Origin: Thamnaconus septentrionalis
Lineage: Eukaryota; Chordata; Actinopteri; Tetraodontiformes; Monacanthidae
Assembly: GCA_009823395.1 (NCBI GenBank)
Contig: CM020509.1
Coordinates: forward strand, 7,348,001-7,412,000
Direction of reading: 5' to 3'
DNA: 64,000 bases
How positions within the stretch are numbered: the first letter of the stretch is position 1; every line of letters starts with the position of its first letter. Positions 22,991 to 35,290 of this stretch are shown in pieces. Position numbers and translations under genes: made by a program. The notes under the pieces are model-generated. The model saw only the letters and a list, made by a program, of their open reading frames with translations. It was not told the DNA's origin and did not search any database.

Positions 22991-25599
22991 GGGGCAGTCA
23001 TTTGTCACAGAGGTTTGTCAAATATCTCATCACCCGTTTGGTAGACACGCTCAAGGTTATATATATTTTCATTAGGGGTTTGGGTGGTTCAGGCCAAAAA
23101 GACTACGCTCTACTTTGAAACAGTAAATGTTAATGACATTTCAGTGATGCAGTTAAAATAAATGGCTGTTCTGAGAAACTGCCAAGCGTTTTGTATCAAC
23201 TTCAGGTCCAAGATCCAAAGTCACAATAGGTCTGGTCCTCTGGTTGATTGAAAGCCAGAAAGACTGACCAAAATCCCAGCAACCTCAACCTGTTCCGATC
23301 CTAGACTGTCACTTATTAATGTTTAGTCAAGTGCTGTCTGAATCATATTCGGACCGGTTGGTGCTTTCCCCGACAGACCTTGGCACGTGCGCTCATCCCA
23401 CTAAGTGTTCCCTTCAGTGTTGCCGTGGAAAGGATCACGCTCGCCGTACCAAGAGGTACACGGTCCGCGTTAACTCTGCCAATTTTAGGTACAGAACGCC
23501 GGTGGTGTTTGGATTAGCTCAGGCGTGGAAACCATGTGGTTGGGTCTGGTGAAAGATCAGTGGCGTCTGGCGTTGGAGTTTCAGGGCCGAGGAAGTTATT
23601 TTCTGCGCTTGGTTTCGATCGCGACGCAAACTCTAACGTCAGTCCTGTGTCATGCGAGTGACCCTTCAGTGTGGGCTTCTTGAGGCACTTTGTGCACTAC
23701 AGCGTTAGTCATTGAAAAAAATGGTAATGACGACACGGGCACAAGAACAAGCCGTCTGACATTAAAAATTGACTAGCTGAAACCACTGTGGTAATGTAAA
23801 GTCCATATCTTGGTATATCAAAAAAACAATTTTCTCACGCTAACTTTTTCTCACGTCATGTCAATCTATGTTACTATATTTCCCAATGCAATAGACTTGG
23901 TGCTTGGTACTTTTCTTCCGGTACAATTTCTTCTGGCGCCCTCAAATGACTAGGTTAAGTAATTTAACCACAGACTCCGCCACTCCTTTTTGGGTTTAAA
24001 AGTTCATTTTTTTCTCTTTGACTTTGAAAACAGCAGTTTGTTTGCTTCCAATTAAGTAAATACTGACTGAAGTACTGACCCAGTAGCAAAGATAGAGTTT
24101 GTGTGACGTTAATACGTCGCCACAAGGAGTCAGAACAAGGCTGGGCAGAGTGACAAAACCGTGTGACTACAACACTGGAGACTGTGGTTGTACCAGCAGT
24201 CAACGTAGCTTTCTTTAAACCATGAGAACAATTTTTCTGACCATAACCAAGTTAATTTTATTGCTCAGACTTGGCCTGAGCAGGTCAGTGTGGCAGGTCA
24301 TAAAAATTCTACATGAGTCATCTTCTTGGATGGCCCAGACTGTTTTGTTGTGAAGTTATGAGGTTTTCCCCCCAAAAATACACCACATACACACACAACC
24401 CAACCTCCCCCCATGTGTACAAAATATGATTTTGATCAAAACAAATGTGGGACACATCCTGGATATCCTGAAGCATCTCAGACATTGAGCAGAGTTGCAT
24501 GAAAACCGAATGAATCCTGCAGCCTTATTATAAACATAACACAGCAAAGCCCCGCTGACAACCTCAGTCGTCCACGTTCATCCTCAGGCTGAAGACGGCG
24601 TATGATATTTATTAACCCACCTCATGCTTTCCATATGCAGCGTTTAACTCTGATTTCAGATCAATGGAGCCTGTTAAGTTGCGTGACACATCATTATATT
24701 AACAATTTATTCGTCTTGATTTACATCTGAGGAGCAGCCACGCTAGACAAACCATTCAGTTTTGATTTTTTCTCTCCACTTTTTAAAAGGGCTTACACCC
24801 CTCCTGAAGAATGTTGACGATGATAAATAAAAGGGAGAGAGCCGTGCAAACTTTTAGGCGTTAAGTGGGAATTTAACTTTTCCTCAACTCCATACTGAGA
24901 TTATTTATCACCCCTGAAGGCCGGGGCCGGGCCCACAGGAAGTGAAGCGTAAGTGCAACAGGAAGAGGAGAAGGTAGACGGTCTGATCCCCAGCATGTAA
25001 ATCAAGGCTTTTTATGAGGCTCGGCCACCCTGGAAGATAAAGTGCTCTTGTTGTGAGAGAAAACAGTAGAGCGCTACACATGTCATAACATTGACACCTA
25101 GGAGGGGGTCGGCTGGGATCCATCCTCCAGCCGTGGCTCCCATGTGCCCTCTTGGCCTGAAGCGGCACCAACCCCCAACCCTCCAAATGACCAAAAAGTC
25201 TTTCCCCTCCTCACACTCTCTCACACACACACACACACACACATTCCCTGCCACCCTCTCTTTCCTGGACACGATGCTCAGCCTCCTTCAATCCAGGTAG
25301 GTCTCGATCTGTTGCCTGTTTAAAAGCGCCGGCCGCCTTCTCTCCACCAAAGCACTTTCTCAAACAATAAACACCGGGCCTTGGTGGTCCTGTTGGGGCT
25401 ACTGTCTTCATCCAGAGAAGCGGCTACCTCCACAGTCTCCTCTCCTCCTCCCCCTTGGAGGACGAAGCCTGCATCCCACCACAAGCATTAAACGGCTGTG
25501 TAATCAATTTGTCGAAAAAACCCCACTTTGATTCATTTAGCTTCGGACGTCAGGGAGATGCACAGCTAATTGGAGTCAAACCATCAGTTTGGTGATGAT
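22991..25599. other. Non-coding DNA
   Basis: Nothing recognised apart from the (CA)n tract at 25222. A partial CTCF-like core, GAGGGCGCC on the minus strand near 23936, is too weak to call. Confidence 0.55.
25222..25243. repeat. (CA)n microsatellite
   Basis: Eleven CA units. Confidence 0.92.
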
Positions 25600-26600
25600 T
25601 CACTCACAAATCACTGACTAAAAGGGGCCCTGTTGGAGGCCGGCCCTTTCCTCTGGACATTGTGTTGATAATTTCTTTCAGTTTTGCTGTAAGCAGGAGC
25701 AAGTAAAGCTCACAGCTGGTTCTAAATTAAAATAAAAATAATAAAGCGAGACGTTTGCTCTGATTGAATGCCATTTTAAAATGTGGACCATATAAGCGGA
25801 ACATGAAAGTCAATAAAACATAATTGAAGCAAATTTCAACGTCATTCGTCTTCGGGAAAAAGCCTCGTAATTTAGGAACTGTAACAGAAACATTAAGGTT
25901 TTGATATTAACAACGTACAAATATTTCCTCTATTCCTCTATAAATATTTCCTATAACAACATATACATGTAGAAAGAAATAAATGTGTTCATGGTTGTAA
26001 AAAAGGGCACATTTTGTTCTTTGCTAGCACGAATGACGCAGCAGCGGTGTTGACAACTGACTGCCGGGCCGGTGGGAACACTTCAGGGCTTGTGCGTTGC
26101 GTGTTGTTACTTCACACTGGCCACTCGGCGCAGGGCACTCACCCAGGTTTACCTTCGACTCGGCTCTGTTGGTATGCAGAAAAAACATAGCCAACACACT
26201 TCGGTAACCAGCCTTTTCACTATAGATGACTTGACCCCGGCAATGCGACGCCTTTTGTTTGTGTCGCTGTTTTCTGTTTTTTTTGCGACGGAGCCGACCA
26301 GATTTAGTGTTGTTGTGCCTGATCTATTTGCAAGAGCCCCCCAGAAGTATTTTTGCAGGAAGCTCTGTGTTTACCTCATGTGTGTGACAGGAGCCGGGGA
26401 GATGGCTGGCATAATGGGGTTTATTTACGTTCACACTCACTTACTCTGCCCAGTGTCTGGCACTCTAACTAGGGGGACACATTCCAGGCGAGACACGTCA
26501 TTGGAGCCGCCGCGCATAGAACGTGCGTTCACAAGCCGCGGGGTCAGTCAGAGGGATAGTGCAAATTAAAAGAGCAGGTCTAGCAGGGCTCTCTGGCAGG
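25600..26600. other. Non-coding DNA with a candidate island at its end
   Basis: An open frame spans 26072-26569 but starts at GTG and resembles no protein. 26380-26600 is complex sequence of conserved-element type, ending in TGCAAATTAAAAGAG. Confidence 0.3.
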
Positions 26601-27229
26601 GGCTTCACACAGGGCATGAAAAAAAAAAAAAAACCAGGACAAACAAAACAAATCACAGAAAATGTTGAAATGTGATTCATTCATGTTCAAATCTACTAGT
26701 TTCTTTGAGAACTGCAAGATGCGAGTATGATAAATATCTGATAAAATGCAAAAGAATTCTATAAAAAAAAAAAGTATTACAATACTACAGTAGTGAGACA
26801 GGATCAGGTGAGATCAGGTGAGCTCATAACTGAAAGTTTTAGAATTATTGGCGATACATTATGTACATAAACTACATTTTCTTAACTTTTTAAGAGTGGC
26901 AAGATGAATTATTGTTTCAGGAGGGTCAAACTCAGTTATCAGTGAATAAACAGCTGAGTCAAACCTGCTGTGTACGTTTGATTGAACACATACAAATTTT
27001 AAATTGTAGGGATCCGTCACGTAATTACTGAGCTATGACACTTGGCTTTGTACGACATACAGCCGTGTTTAGAAAATATGAACGACCACAATTTGTCACG
27101 ACTGTCATAAGTGAAAAATTAGCAACGTCAAATGACTGTAAACACAACATTATTTGCGTCGAGGTGTGTCAGAATAAGAATATTTAAAGTAATTGGACTT
27201 ACAGTATGCAGACAAGCAGTAGCTGAATT
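26601..27229. other. AT-rich non-coding DNA
   Basis: Only the tandem CAGGTG duplication at 26802 stands out. Confidence 0.55.
26802..26821. repeat. Tandem 10-bp duplication carrying CAGGTG
   Basis: GATCAGGTGA occurs twice head to tail, placing two CAGGTG E-boxes exactly one helical turn apart. Confidence 0.9.
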
Positions 27230-27620
27230 TTCGAAGCACCCAGTATATGCAGCGTCTCTGTGTATTTATTCTGGACTGTTTAGCTTGGCATCTCTCCGCT
27301 GATAATTTATAACACATCTGGTGTCAATCTGCCATCACCTTCCTCATAAAAAAAAGGTTCCATCAAATCATGACTTTATTCTTCAGATGGCAAGAAATGC
27401 TCGTTACCATGCAGCCGGGCCTCTGATTTGTGGGATCTATCATTTTCACAGTCCACTGGATATTTGGGCCCGGACCAAGGTGTCTCAGGGCGGGCGGGTA
27501 AGTGAATTTATACGGCCGAGTGTCTCCACGGCCCGCTCTGTGGCCAAATGTGGGACACGTGCAGCACCACAAGCTAAACCAGGGCAACGGCATTAATTAA
27601 GGTGGAGGAGGCGGAGGTGG
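27230..27620. other. Candidate conserved-element-type island
   Basis: Complex sequence including GATAATTTATAACAC, AATCATGACTTTATTC and GTAAGTGAATTTATACGG. GGGTAAGT resembles a splice donor, but no coherent coding frame precedes it. Confidence 0.33.
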
Positions 27621-30600
27621 TGGTGTTGGGGGGAGGCAGGTAAACTTCTCCAGCAGCAGTAATTCAGTATCATGAAACTGTATACTTCCTCGGTCTCTGG
27701 AAAAATATGTCAACGCAAGTGCTAACACAAAACAGAAAATAAAATACTCACTCCGCTGCAATTTTAATGAGCTGTAAAGGTCCTGTATGATGAAAAATTC
27801 ACTCTAGCACTGGTGTTTTCCAACAATAACACGTCTCCCTGGCCTGTTAATGAACTCCCAATAAATGGGAAACGCAGATTCATTACTCCTTTTTTATCAC
27901 TCCTCTTTGCAGTAAAAAGTCATCAGCAACTTGCAGGTCAACTCTTTCTGATGTCACAAAGGGTACTGATACTAACTCAGACTAGTGACCACACCCCCAG
28001 CCAGGTGTTGGTTGCTCTGTCTGAGACCACCTTAGTTGTCTGCACTTCCAAACGAGAGGCGGCTCCAACATCAGTTTTAACAGAAAGACAAAAACCAGGA
28101 GGAGGCTGCAAACAGAGGGCTAAATAGGCTCATTTTTGGACAAGTCTGTATAATATTGGATCTTTACCACTCATTCACTTTGCCAGTTTTGTCCAAAATA
28201 CACTGTGTCTGGCAGTGTTTTGTCTAGTGAGCAGTTATTTCATGGTGATTTACTCAGATTGTGCAGTTTTCTCACGGTTTTAAAAATGTCTCTCTCTCCT
28301 TCTCTCTCATACATGTAGGCACCAATGCATTGAGGTACTTGGACAAACACAGGCTCAGCATGCAATGCAAAAAAAGCCAAGAAAATGAATGATTGAGTCA
28401 AGTTTTTTCCCCCTTCTTCTCATATCTTGCCATGCAGCGCTGGCCTTTGGACAAGTCGCAGAAAGGTTTCAGTCAGAATGTGCAGCGTGGAGGAGAACGG
28501 CGGAGCGGGGCTGGAAGGAGGGCCGGCCCGTGAATGTTTCATTATATCTAATGTTGCCTCGCCTCAAGCGCTCTCCAAAGTAAGCGAGCTGCGTGAGCCG
28601 GGGGCTCGAAATGTTCAACCCCCTTGTGACCACTTGGAGCAAAGCAGCTCTCCACTTTCTTATTTTCGCCCTCAAACGCGAGCCTCTGCATGGATTATGT
28701 GTTTGAACACAGTGGCGCTTTTTATTTGACTCAATTTTTCCCCCTGCAAGTTTAAAGGAGCAGGGTTGCCAGGCAGCCTGACGTTGACTTGATATGCTCA
28801 GAACAGAGGAAACACCTCAGTGATAAACACCTTTGTAGCAAAGGGTTTGAATTTGACTTGATTATTTGCTCCCAGTTGCTGAAAGATGACAGAAATCATT
28901 TAAACCTCCCAGTCAGTAGGCGTCGCCGTTGATCATTGTTCATCACAGCTGTTTGCAAAGTTGGCACAAATTATTGGACCGACGAAAGTTCCAGCTTGAC
29001 AAGTGTATTGCTGTCAGACTGACATTGTGAACTCTGAACTCTTCTTCCAGCTAATAGCCAATGTTGTTGCCAACACGCAAAATTTGTAGAGTAAGGGCAG
29101 GTTAGGATTAAGATTATTTATTTGAATGAACTCATCCAAATCTGTGTCACTCTTATGGCAGAGGTTCTGGATGAATTCATATTGCATTTTGTGATATTGT
29201 CACACAGTAACTGATAATATTGGCTCAGCGATGCCTATCAGTTTGTATCTCAACTTTCTTGAATGTTGTAGAAATACTATCATTGTAATACTCTTTTTTT
29301 GAACACATTTATTTCATCTATTTTTTTCAAAGAAAATATACATTTTCAATTTGCACTTTTCTAAACATTCTGGGGATATATATTTTCTTATTTTTTTTTT
29401 TTTTTTTTAATTGTGGCCTACAAAGTGTAACCAAAATGCTCTGCTCATAGTGTAAAGATGCCCATTGGTAATTAGCAAAGAACTGAAGATTCCTCACATC
29501 AAAAGGAAACAACTTTATAGTTAACAATAATGAAATAAATATAGCTTCATTTTAAGAGTGAATGGATGCCCCTCCCTCCCCCACCATCACCACACTTCTT
29601 ACTGATCCACGTTTCAAAAATCAAGTCTGATCTTAATTTCCTGGATCATTTTACTAAATGGTTAATAACAGTGATTTAATACACACAGGGCTGTCTGAGT
29701 GTGTGCACCAGCTCACAGCTGTGTATGTCTGTGTATATGTCCGTGTGTGTGTGTGTGTGTGTGTGTGTCTCACTGCTTTGATTTCCTGGCCCCGGCATGT
29801 GCGAGGACTTAGCGGGCCGAGCTCCCAGACATCTGTTGAATATTAGGGGCAATAACAGCTGGGCAGACCTCAAACATGGTCACCCACTTCACCTCACTGC
29901 GTCTCTGAGGACAAGCCCAGCTGCCTCACCACTCCGCATGACAAGTGCCCGTTCACCGGCACGCCGAACCAACCCGCGCCTTCGGGACGAACCTTCTTAA
30001 AACCCTCTGTTCCTCCTCCTCCTCCGTCTACTCCACCTCTTCCCTGTGTTGTTCCTGCTCTTTTGTCTCACTGACTTTTTCCTGCTGCGCATGGGAACAA
30101 AGTGGGTGGTACACTAAGATTTCACAGCGATAAAATCCCACCGTGTTTGATTTCCCACATAGTCTTAGCTTGTTGTTGGAATAAAAAATTTGGCCCCCGC
30201 GACGGTTGTCTGTCAATCGCTCCCGGGAGGCTTTTCTCATTCCACAGATTAAATTAGAAAGAAGAAAAGAAGAGAGTTCGGCCACAGAGGAGCACGTTCA
30301 GGTCACAAAGAGAGAAGAAAAAAAAAATCTGCAAGCGCTATTTAAAAACACATCTTTCCTATCATGAATTGGATATTGAGTTATTCCGAGGACAAGCACT
30401 TATGTTGGGTTCAATACATTTAGTGGTTTCACTGCTGGTTTCACTGCCGGCAGAGCAAAGGAAACACTCGTCGTTTTCAAATTAAAGGCCCACTGCATAA
30501 GATTTAGCAGCCTCTAATGGAAGGGAAGTGTACTGCAAACAATGTTTGTGTTCTCTGATGTTGTACTTGGTCTCTCTTTCAAGGGACAATCGGGGTAAAA

Positions 30601-30890
30601 TTGCAGTCCAGCTCCTGTTCCACTTGTACTACTGCTACTGAAGCTGAAGCAAGTGGACCTGCTCCTTCTGTAATATGTGAATGTTTATTATTGGTGAATG
30701 AATCCCCAACAGTGGTTTACTTTGTTTTATTTTAGATAACGATAAACACAAATACGGCAAGACATCCCAATAAATACAACACATCGGACTTTAAGCCGAT
30801 CGCTACCTGTCAACGCATTCATTGGGGATTTCTTCCTCAGCTGAACATATCAGATGTGGAAGGTGTTAAATTTATTTTTTCTTTATTTCT
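27621..30890. other. Mostly plain non-coding DNA
   Basis: 28430-28730 is a possible island (mixed GC content, TGTTTCATTATATC). The rest is AT-rich with poly(T) near 29391-29408 and the (GT)n tract. No gene. Confidence 0.5.
29743..29768. repeat. (GT)n microsatellite
   Basis: Thirteen GT units. Confidence 0.92.
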
Positions 30891-30901
30891 ATGTATGTAT
30901 T
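30891..30901. repeat. Left target-site duplication of truncated retroposon
   Basis: ATGTATGTATT is repeated exactly at 31034-31044 on the other side of the retroposon fragment. The motif is low-complexity, so chance or tail-derived similarity is possible. Confidence 0.55.
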
Positions 30902-31033
30902 CATCTTTAATCTATCCATCTTCTGTTCAGTTCTTCCTGCACTGAAGGTCACGGGGGTCTGCTGGAGCCTCTCCCAGTCATCTAAGGGCAAAGGCAGGCT
31001 GACACCCTGGACAAGCTGCCAGTTCATCACAGG
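30902..31033 (-). mobile_element. 5'-truncated copy of the same retroposon, flanked by direct repeats
   Basis: This segment matches only the 3' portion of the element at 44081-44473. Shared phrases include GGTCACGGGGG, CTGCTGGAGCCT, GGCAAAGGCAGG-like sequence, GACACCCTGGACAAG and CCAGTT. It lacks the tRNA-like head and most of the core, as expected from incomplete reverse transcription. An identical 11-bp ATGTATGTATT stands on each side, at 30891-30901 and 31034-31044, and is the likely target-site duplication. It could be a truncated LINE rather than SINE, because the tail is shared between both. Confidence 0.75.
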
Positions 31034-31044
31034 ATGTATGTATT
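31034..31044. repeat. Right target-site duplication of truncated retroposon
   Basis: This is the exact partner of 30891-30901. The element's similarity stops just before it. Confidence 0.55.
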
Positions 31045-31449
31045 TAGTGACTTATTTTTCATAAATATTATTTTTCTTTTATCATATTTTCCTACACCGT
31101 AACTACTATTTTCTGTTTGAGTTGTCTCTCCAGTGTGATGTAAGAGGTGGTGGCAGTGGGGTTTGGGCGCTGTTGCCTGTCAAAGAAAAAAAAAAAAGAA
31201 GTCTACTTTAATTGTAAAGACTTTCCCAACAGTCTTGCAATAAAATGTGTTTTTTATTGAAAAAGAACTGACAAAACAACTTTGATAAGCTGAGATTTAA
31301 AATCAATCAATAATGTGCTTGTTGGAGTGAAAAAGATCAGATTTATCTCTGCTATGTCTCCAGCAGAGACATCACAAGCAGCAACATTAGGCTGGGCGGC
31401 AAGACAACGTTTTTTTTCCTTCTTCTTCTTCTTTCTTTCCAAAATCCAG
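31045..31449. other. AT-rich non-coding DNA
   Basis: Nothing recognised. Confidence 0.55.
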
Positions 31450-31960
31450 CATCTGACTCCATTTTTGGCCCCGTCCCTCCACCACCACTAACTGATCATC
31501 CAGAGTCGGCCCGGGCGAAAGACGTCAAAATTAACCCCGCGAGAGTCATCTATAATAATCTGATAATACCAAGCAAACAATTGCAGCAGTCATGGGTAAC
31601 TACAACCAGTCGCTGGCCTCCTCCTTTCGACGGCACGACCCCTCGGCTCGACGCTTTAGGAGCCACCGAAATCTGGACGCCGCTAGCCGGAGTCGCGTTT
31701 TATGACCTTGTGATTAGTGTTTTTATGGCGGCGGGGAGGTCTGCAGATGGTCTGTGTAAACTTGTCACACTGAGAGCCTCTTTTCAGGCCAACCTGGGAG
31801 AAGAGAAGAGCTCTGTTACAGCCGCAGCGGCATGGGCAGAGGCAGAGTGCCCTCTGCTGGAGTCTTTGGGAAGCTACACGGCTAGGAGCGATGGTGGCCC
31901 GCCAAAACTCCAGTGGATCTCGAGACACGTTCAGACAAAACGAGTGTAGTCCCCATAAAT
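31450..31960. other. Candidate regulatory island with CTCF-like site
   Basis: CATCTATAATAATCTGATAATACC and a CpG-containing stretch, then the consensus CTCF-like site at 31847. A 122-codon frame crosses it from a TTG but resembles nothing known. Confidence 0.35.
31847..31860 (-). promoter_or_regulatory. CTCF-like site, consensus-grade
   Basis: On the minus strand CCAGCAGAGGGCAC fits every position of the core CTCF consensus CCASNAGRKGGCRS. It is the best match in the window. CTCF organises chromatin loops and insulators, and motif orientation sets loop direction. Confidence 0.55.
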
Positions 31961-33179
31961 CTCTGGCGTCGTGATGTTTTTGAATGATTTACTTCAGTTT
32001 TTTTCCCCTCAAGAGTGACGCTTATGATAAATTCAGCTCAAGACTGAACATTGTGAATGATAATATTTTGACATAGTTATATAAAGACTTATTCTCTATA
32101 ATTGTTTCTGCTCCACAGTTTCATTGCAGTTCAATCATAAATCAACAGTTAGTTTTGTCTGACGTGTAACTCAGAGTTGACATTGACCAAAAATAAGCAG
32201 TTGGTCTCATTTATCCTCAGATAGTACAACTAATGGTTCTTCTTCCATTCATCACGAAACCTTTTGAGAAATGACTCTGGAAACACAGGCAACAGATTAG
32301 GATATGTGCTCAGAGAACCGCAGACTGGAGCTGCTTGATATTAGGAAAACATGCAATAATGCAACTGTGATGTTAAAACGAGTCACGATAAATGGAAAAA
32401 AAAGTGTATAATACGCAGCTGATGCCTTTCTGCTCTGGTTTAAGTTTGTATGTAGAGTGAGTTTACTCCAACTGACTCCAACTGACCTCCTTACTGAACC
32501 AGCTTAGGCAACACAGCAATACACCAGACTAGCAGTCTTGAATATTGAACATTTTATTGTCCACTGAAACGTTTTTTTTTTTTTAAAAAAATTATTTCTT
32601 TCAAGCATCATGTCAATTATTTACTATGCTCTCACTTGAAATAAAAAAAATCAAATGTGTGAATACTTTTGAATTTAAATTTGACCTGCAATTTCAGGAG
32701 GTAAAAGTTAAACAAAACGTATTATTCTGATTAACTTGGTATCCTATCTACAAGTCTGTGTTTTTAAAGTTGTCTATAACTATAAATAGTTAGTCTTGTC
32801 TTTCCTCTTCCTTAACCCTTTCAACCTTTTTTCCACTTTTTTTTTGTATGTTGATATGTATGCTGTGTTGATTTGCAACGCAGTTACAAAAGGAACGATT
32901 CCGTCCATCTGTGCCCACTACAGAAAAACCCTTCTGTCTTTAATTTAACTACAAGTAAATGGCACTAAACACAGGCAACGAGGGGTCAGGAAGGCACCAG
33001 GGACCCACAAATTGTGCCTGAATTTCTGGCCAATAAATGTAAGCTTAAAAAGTCGTTCTCTCCAATTTAGCTGAAAAGTCACTGAAAAGCTTTTCACCTA
33101 ATTTGGATGCACATGAAATGGACGCAGAGAGAGAACGCTCTCACCGTTAGAACAAGACTATTCTCTGCAGCCACCAGTG
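31961..33179. other. AT-rich non-coding DNA
   Basis: Nothing recognised. Confidence 0.6.
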
Positions 33180-33490
33180 GAATTTATTTCTAGTCCACTC
33201 CTGGCGGATCAACGGGGCCTTGTTTATGACGGTGGCTCTGCCTCAGTTCAGGAACGGAGCAGTTACCAGAGTTCATAAAAAGCCTTAATGAAGTGATATG
33301 CTGAATCAAATTTTTCATTTCACAAATCATTACTTCTGGCTCCTGCTGTTTCATTTGCAAGCCCGACAAAAACACGTGGATGAAGATGTAATGAAGTCTG
33401 GGGAACAGACGGCAAAGAGTAAAATGGAAAATATGCGGCCGGCACCATGAAGCGGCTCCTTCGCGAGTTGTGTCAGAGGCGAAATTCATT
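33180..33490. other. Candidate conserved-element-type island
   Basis: CCTTAATGAAGTGATATGC, CAAATCATTAC and GATGTAATGAAG occur in non-repetitive sequence that ends sharply at the G-quadruplex at 33499. Confidence 0.33.
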
Positions 33491-33498
33491 TCTGTATT

Positions 33499-33517
33499 GG
33501 GGGTGGGGGTGGGGGGG
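33499..33517 (+). other. G-quadruplex-type sequence
   Basis: G tracts of 5, 5 and 7 are separated by single T residues; the last can supply two three-G runs. Confidence 0.65.
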
Positions 33518-34439
33518 TTTCTTCAAATGACGCATGCACCCACGGAGGATTAATGAAACTTCAATTGTGTTTTTCTTTGTGATGGATCATTATGAAGTAG
33601 TGAATCTGTCAGCGAGGAGGATCAGTGCACACTGCAGGAGCAGCCCGGAGGCCTCCAGCAGTAGCTGGGGGTGGGGGGACACACACAGTGAGAGGACCGA
33701 CCTCGCCAGTCAGTTTACCCGTGCTTTTAACTGTTTGAGGATTTGGGGTCGTTTTAATGGAAAGTTTAGCTACCGTTAGGAAAATAATAATTTCATGCCT
33801 TTTTTTTTTTAAACTGAGGAAACCCAGAGAAACTGACGATCAAATGAACTATTAGTTCTTCAAACGACTTTAAAGGAGCAATGCAACACTTTTTAGGTGC
33901 AGATTAGTTCATTTTAACAGCTTGAACAGTAATCTGTTAAAACATTAAGGTAAGATTTTACTTGAACACATTGCCTCAGAAACGTTCAGCACTGGAGAAA
34001 AGATTTGGCTCCAACAAAGAGAACAATCACTGCTAGGACCTTAACAATATTAAGAAATTTATAAATTTAATTAATGAAATGAAATTTAATAAAATAGGAT
34101 CGTTTTTCTTGGAAGTTACTTCAACTGTTGAATTTACAGTCAATGTTGGTGCTGCAGGTTTTAACGTCACGGCTCACGATGGTGGTGACTATTTACATTG
34201 GTAGGTGCAAAAAAATAACCATGAATCTGTCAGTGCTTTTAATGAGACTGCAGAATATTTGCTTACTTAGTTTTTTCCCAGCAAAAATAGTGAAGTTTTG
34301 AAGAAAACGGATATTCTCAATTTAGCTTAGCCTTTTTTCTTTCGCCCAAACATTTGGTTTTTAAAAAGCTTTCAAATGCAAAAATAGAGGAATTTAAAGG
34401 TTTAATTTGATGTTTATGTCAATGTGTCAATAATAAACA
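33518..34439. other. AT-rich non-coding DNA
   Basis: Nothing recognised. Confidence 0.6.
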
Positions 34440-35290
34440 AGGATTTTCCACGTTGTTTTTGATTTGTGCCTCGCGGCGAGCCACAGATCCAGGACCCTGC
34501 GCAGCCGCAGCGCACATCAAAATGTCTATTTAGAGAAGAGCCAGATTATTCTGAAATACGTCCATGTGCCACTTTTTTCCCTCTTAATTTATTAAGCCGC
34601 GGTGGGATTTTCCGAAAACTCAGAAGGGCTCCTCGCTGCCCATTCTGGCCACATCTGAGCCGGGCTAAGTACTTGAAAGAATCCTGCTGTTGACTGTACA
34701 GAAGCTTCCAAACTGCCAATCAGAGCAGCGGCTCCGAATGCGTCCAGGAAAAATTAATTAACGGTTTAATTCAATGACAAAAGCGCCGTTAATAGGTTTT
34801 TTTTTCCGGCTTTTTTCTAAGCCTCAGACTTTTCCGTCACACCGCACGCTGCATACTTCTCCAAGCCTCCTCTTCACGGTCACTCTCTGCGGTCACCGTC
34901 ATGTAAGAAAGACATCTTTAATTTGTTTGGATTCAGCTGCAAGGGAGGCGCATAACGTCTATATTTAACCGAACCTCCGCTTGGACAAGCTGTCGGAGGC
35001 CGGCTTATTTTTTCAGGTGCTGGTACTTCAGGGAACGGTGAGCCACAACCTCGGAGATTTCCACTCGGCAGCGCCACGCTCGCTGCAGCGCTGGGGCTTC
35101 TGGGAAGTTGTGTGTTGCCGGTAGGGATCGGGAGGGGGATGCTCATTGGACAACGATGCGACAATTAATCACGACACAGACCATTAGAGTTGCCGGGCAG
35201 GTGGAGGTGGCGGACGCTCAGGGCGGCGACACTCACACGTTGGTTCCAAAATAAACGGAGGCCCGGGAATCAAGGGAGAGTTCTGAAGGC
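34440..35290. other. Candidate conserved-element-type island
   Basis: TTAATTAA at 34754-34761, followed by GGTTTAATTC and CGTTAATAGG, and CTCTTAATTTATTAAGCC upstream. The DNA is CpG-containing and non-repetitive. Confidence 0.38.

Noticed and set aside
23936..23950. CTCF-like GAGGGCGCC on minus strand
   Set aside because: It lacks the CCANNAG left half of the core.
26072..26569. 165-codon plus-strand frame
   Set aside because: GTG start, no recognisable domain, and mid-frame hydrophobic runs from T-rich DNA.
28211..28232. miR-34-like TGGCAGTGT
   Set aside because: The seed matches but the remainder and the opposite arm do not.
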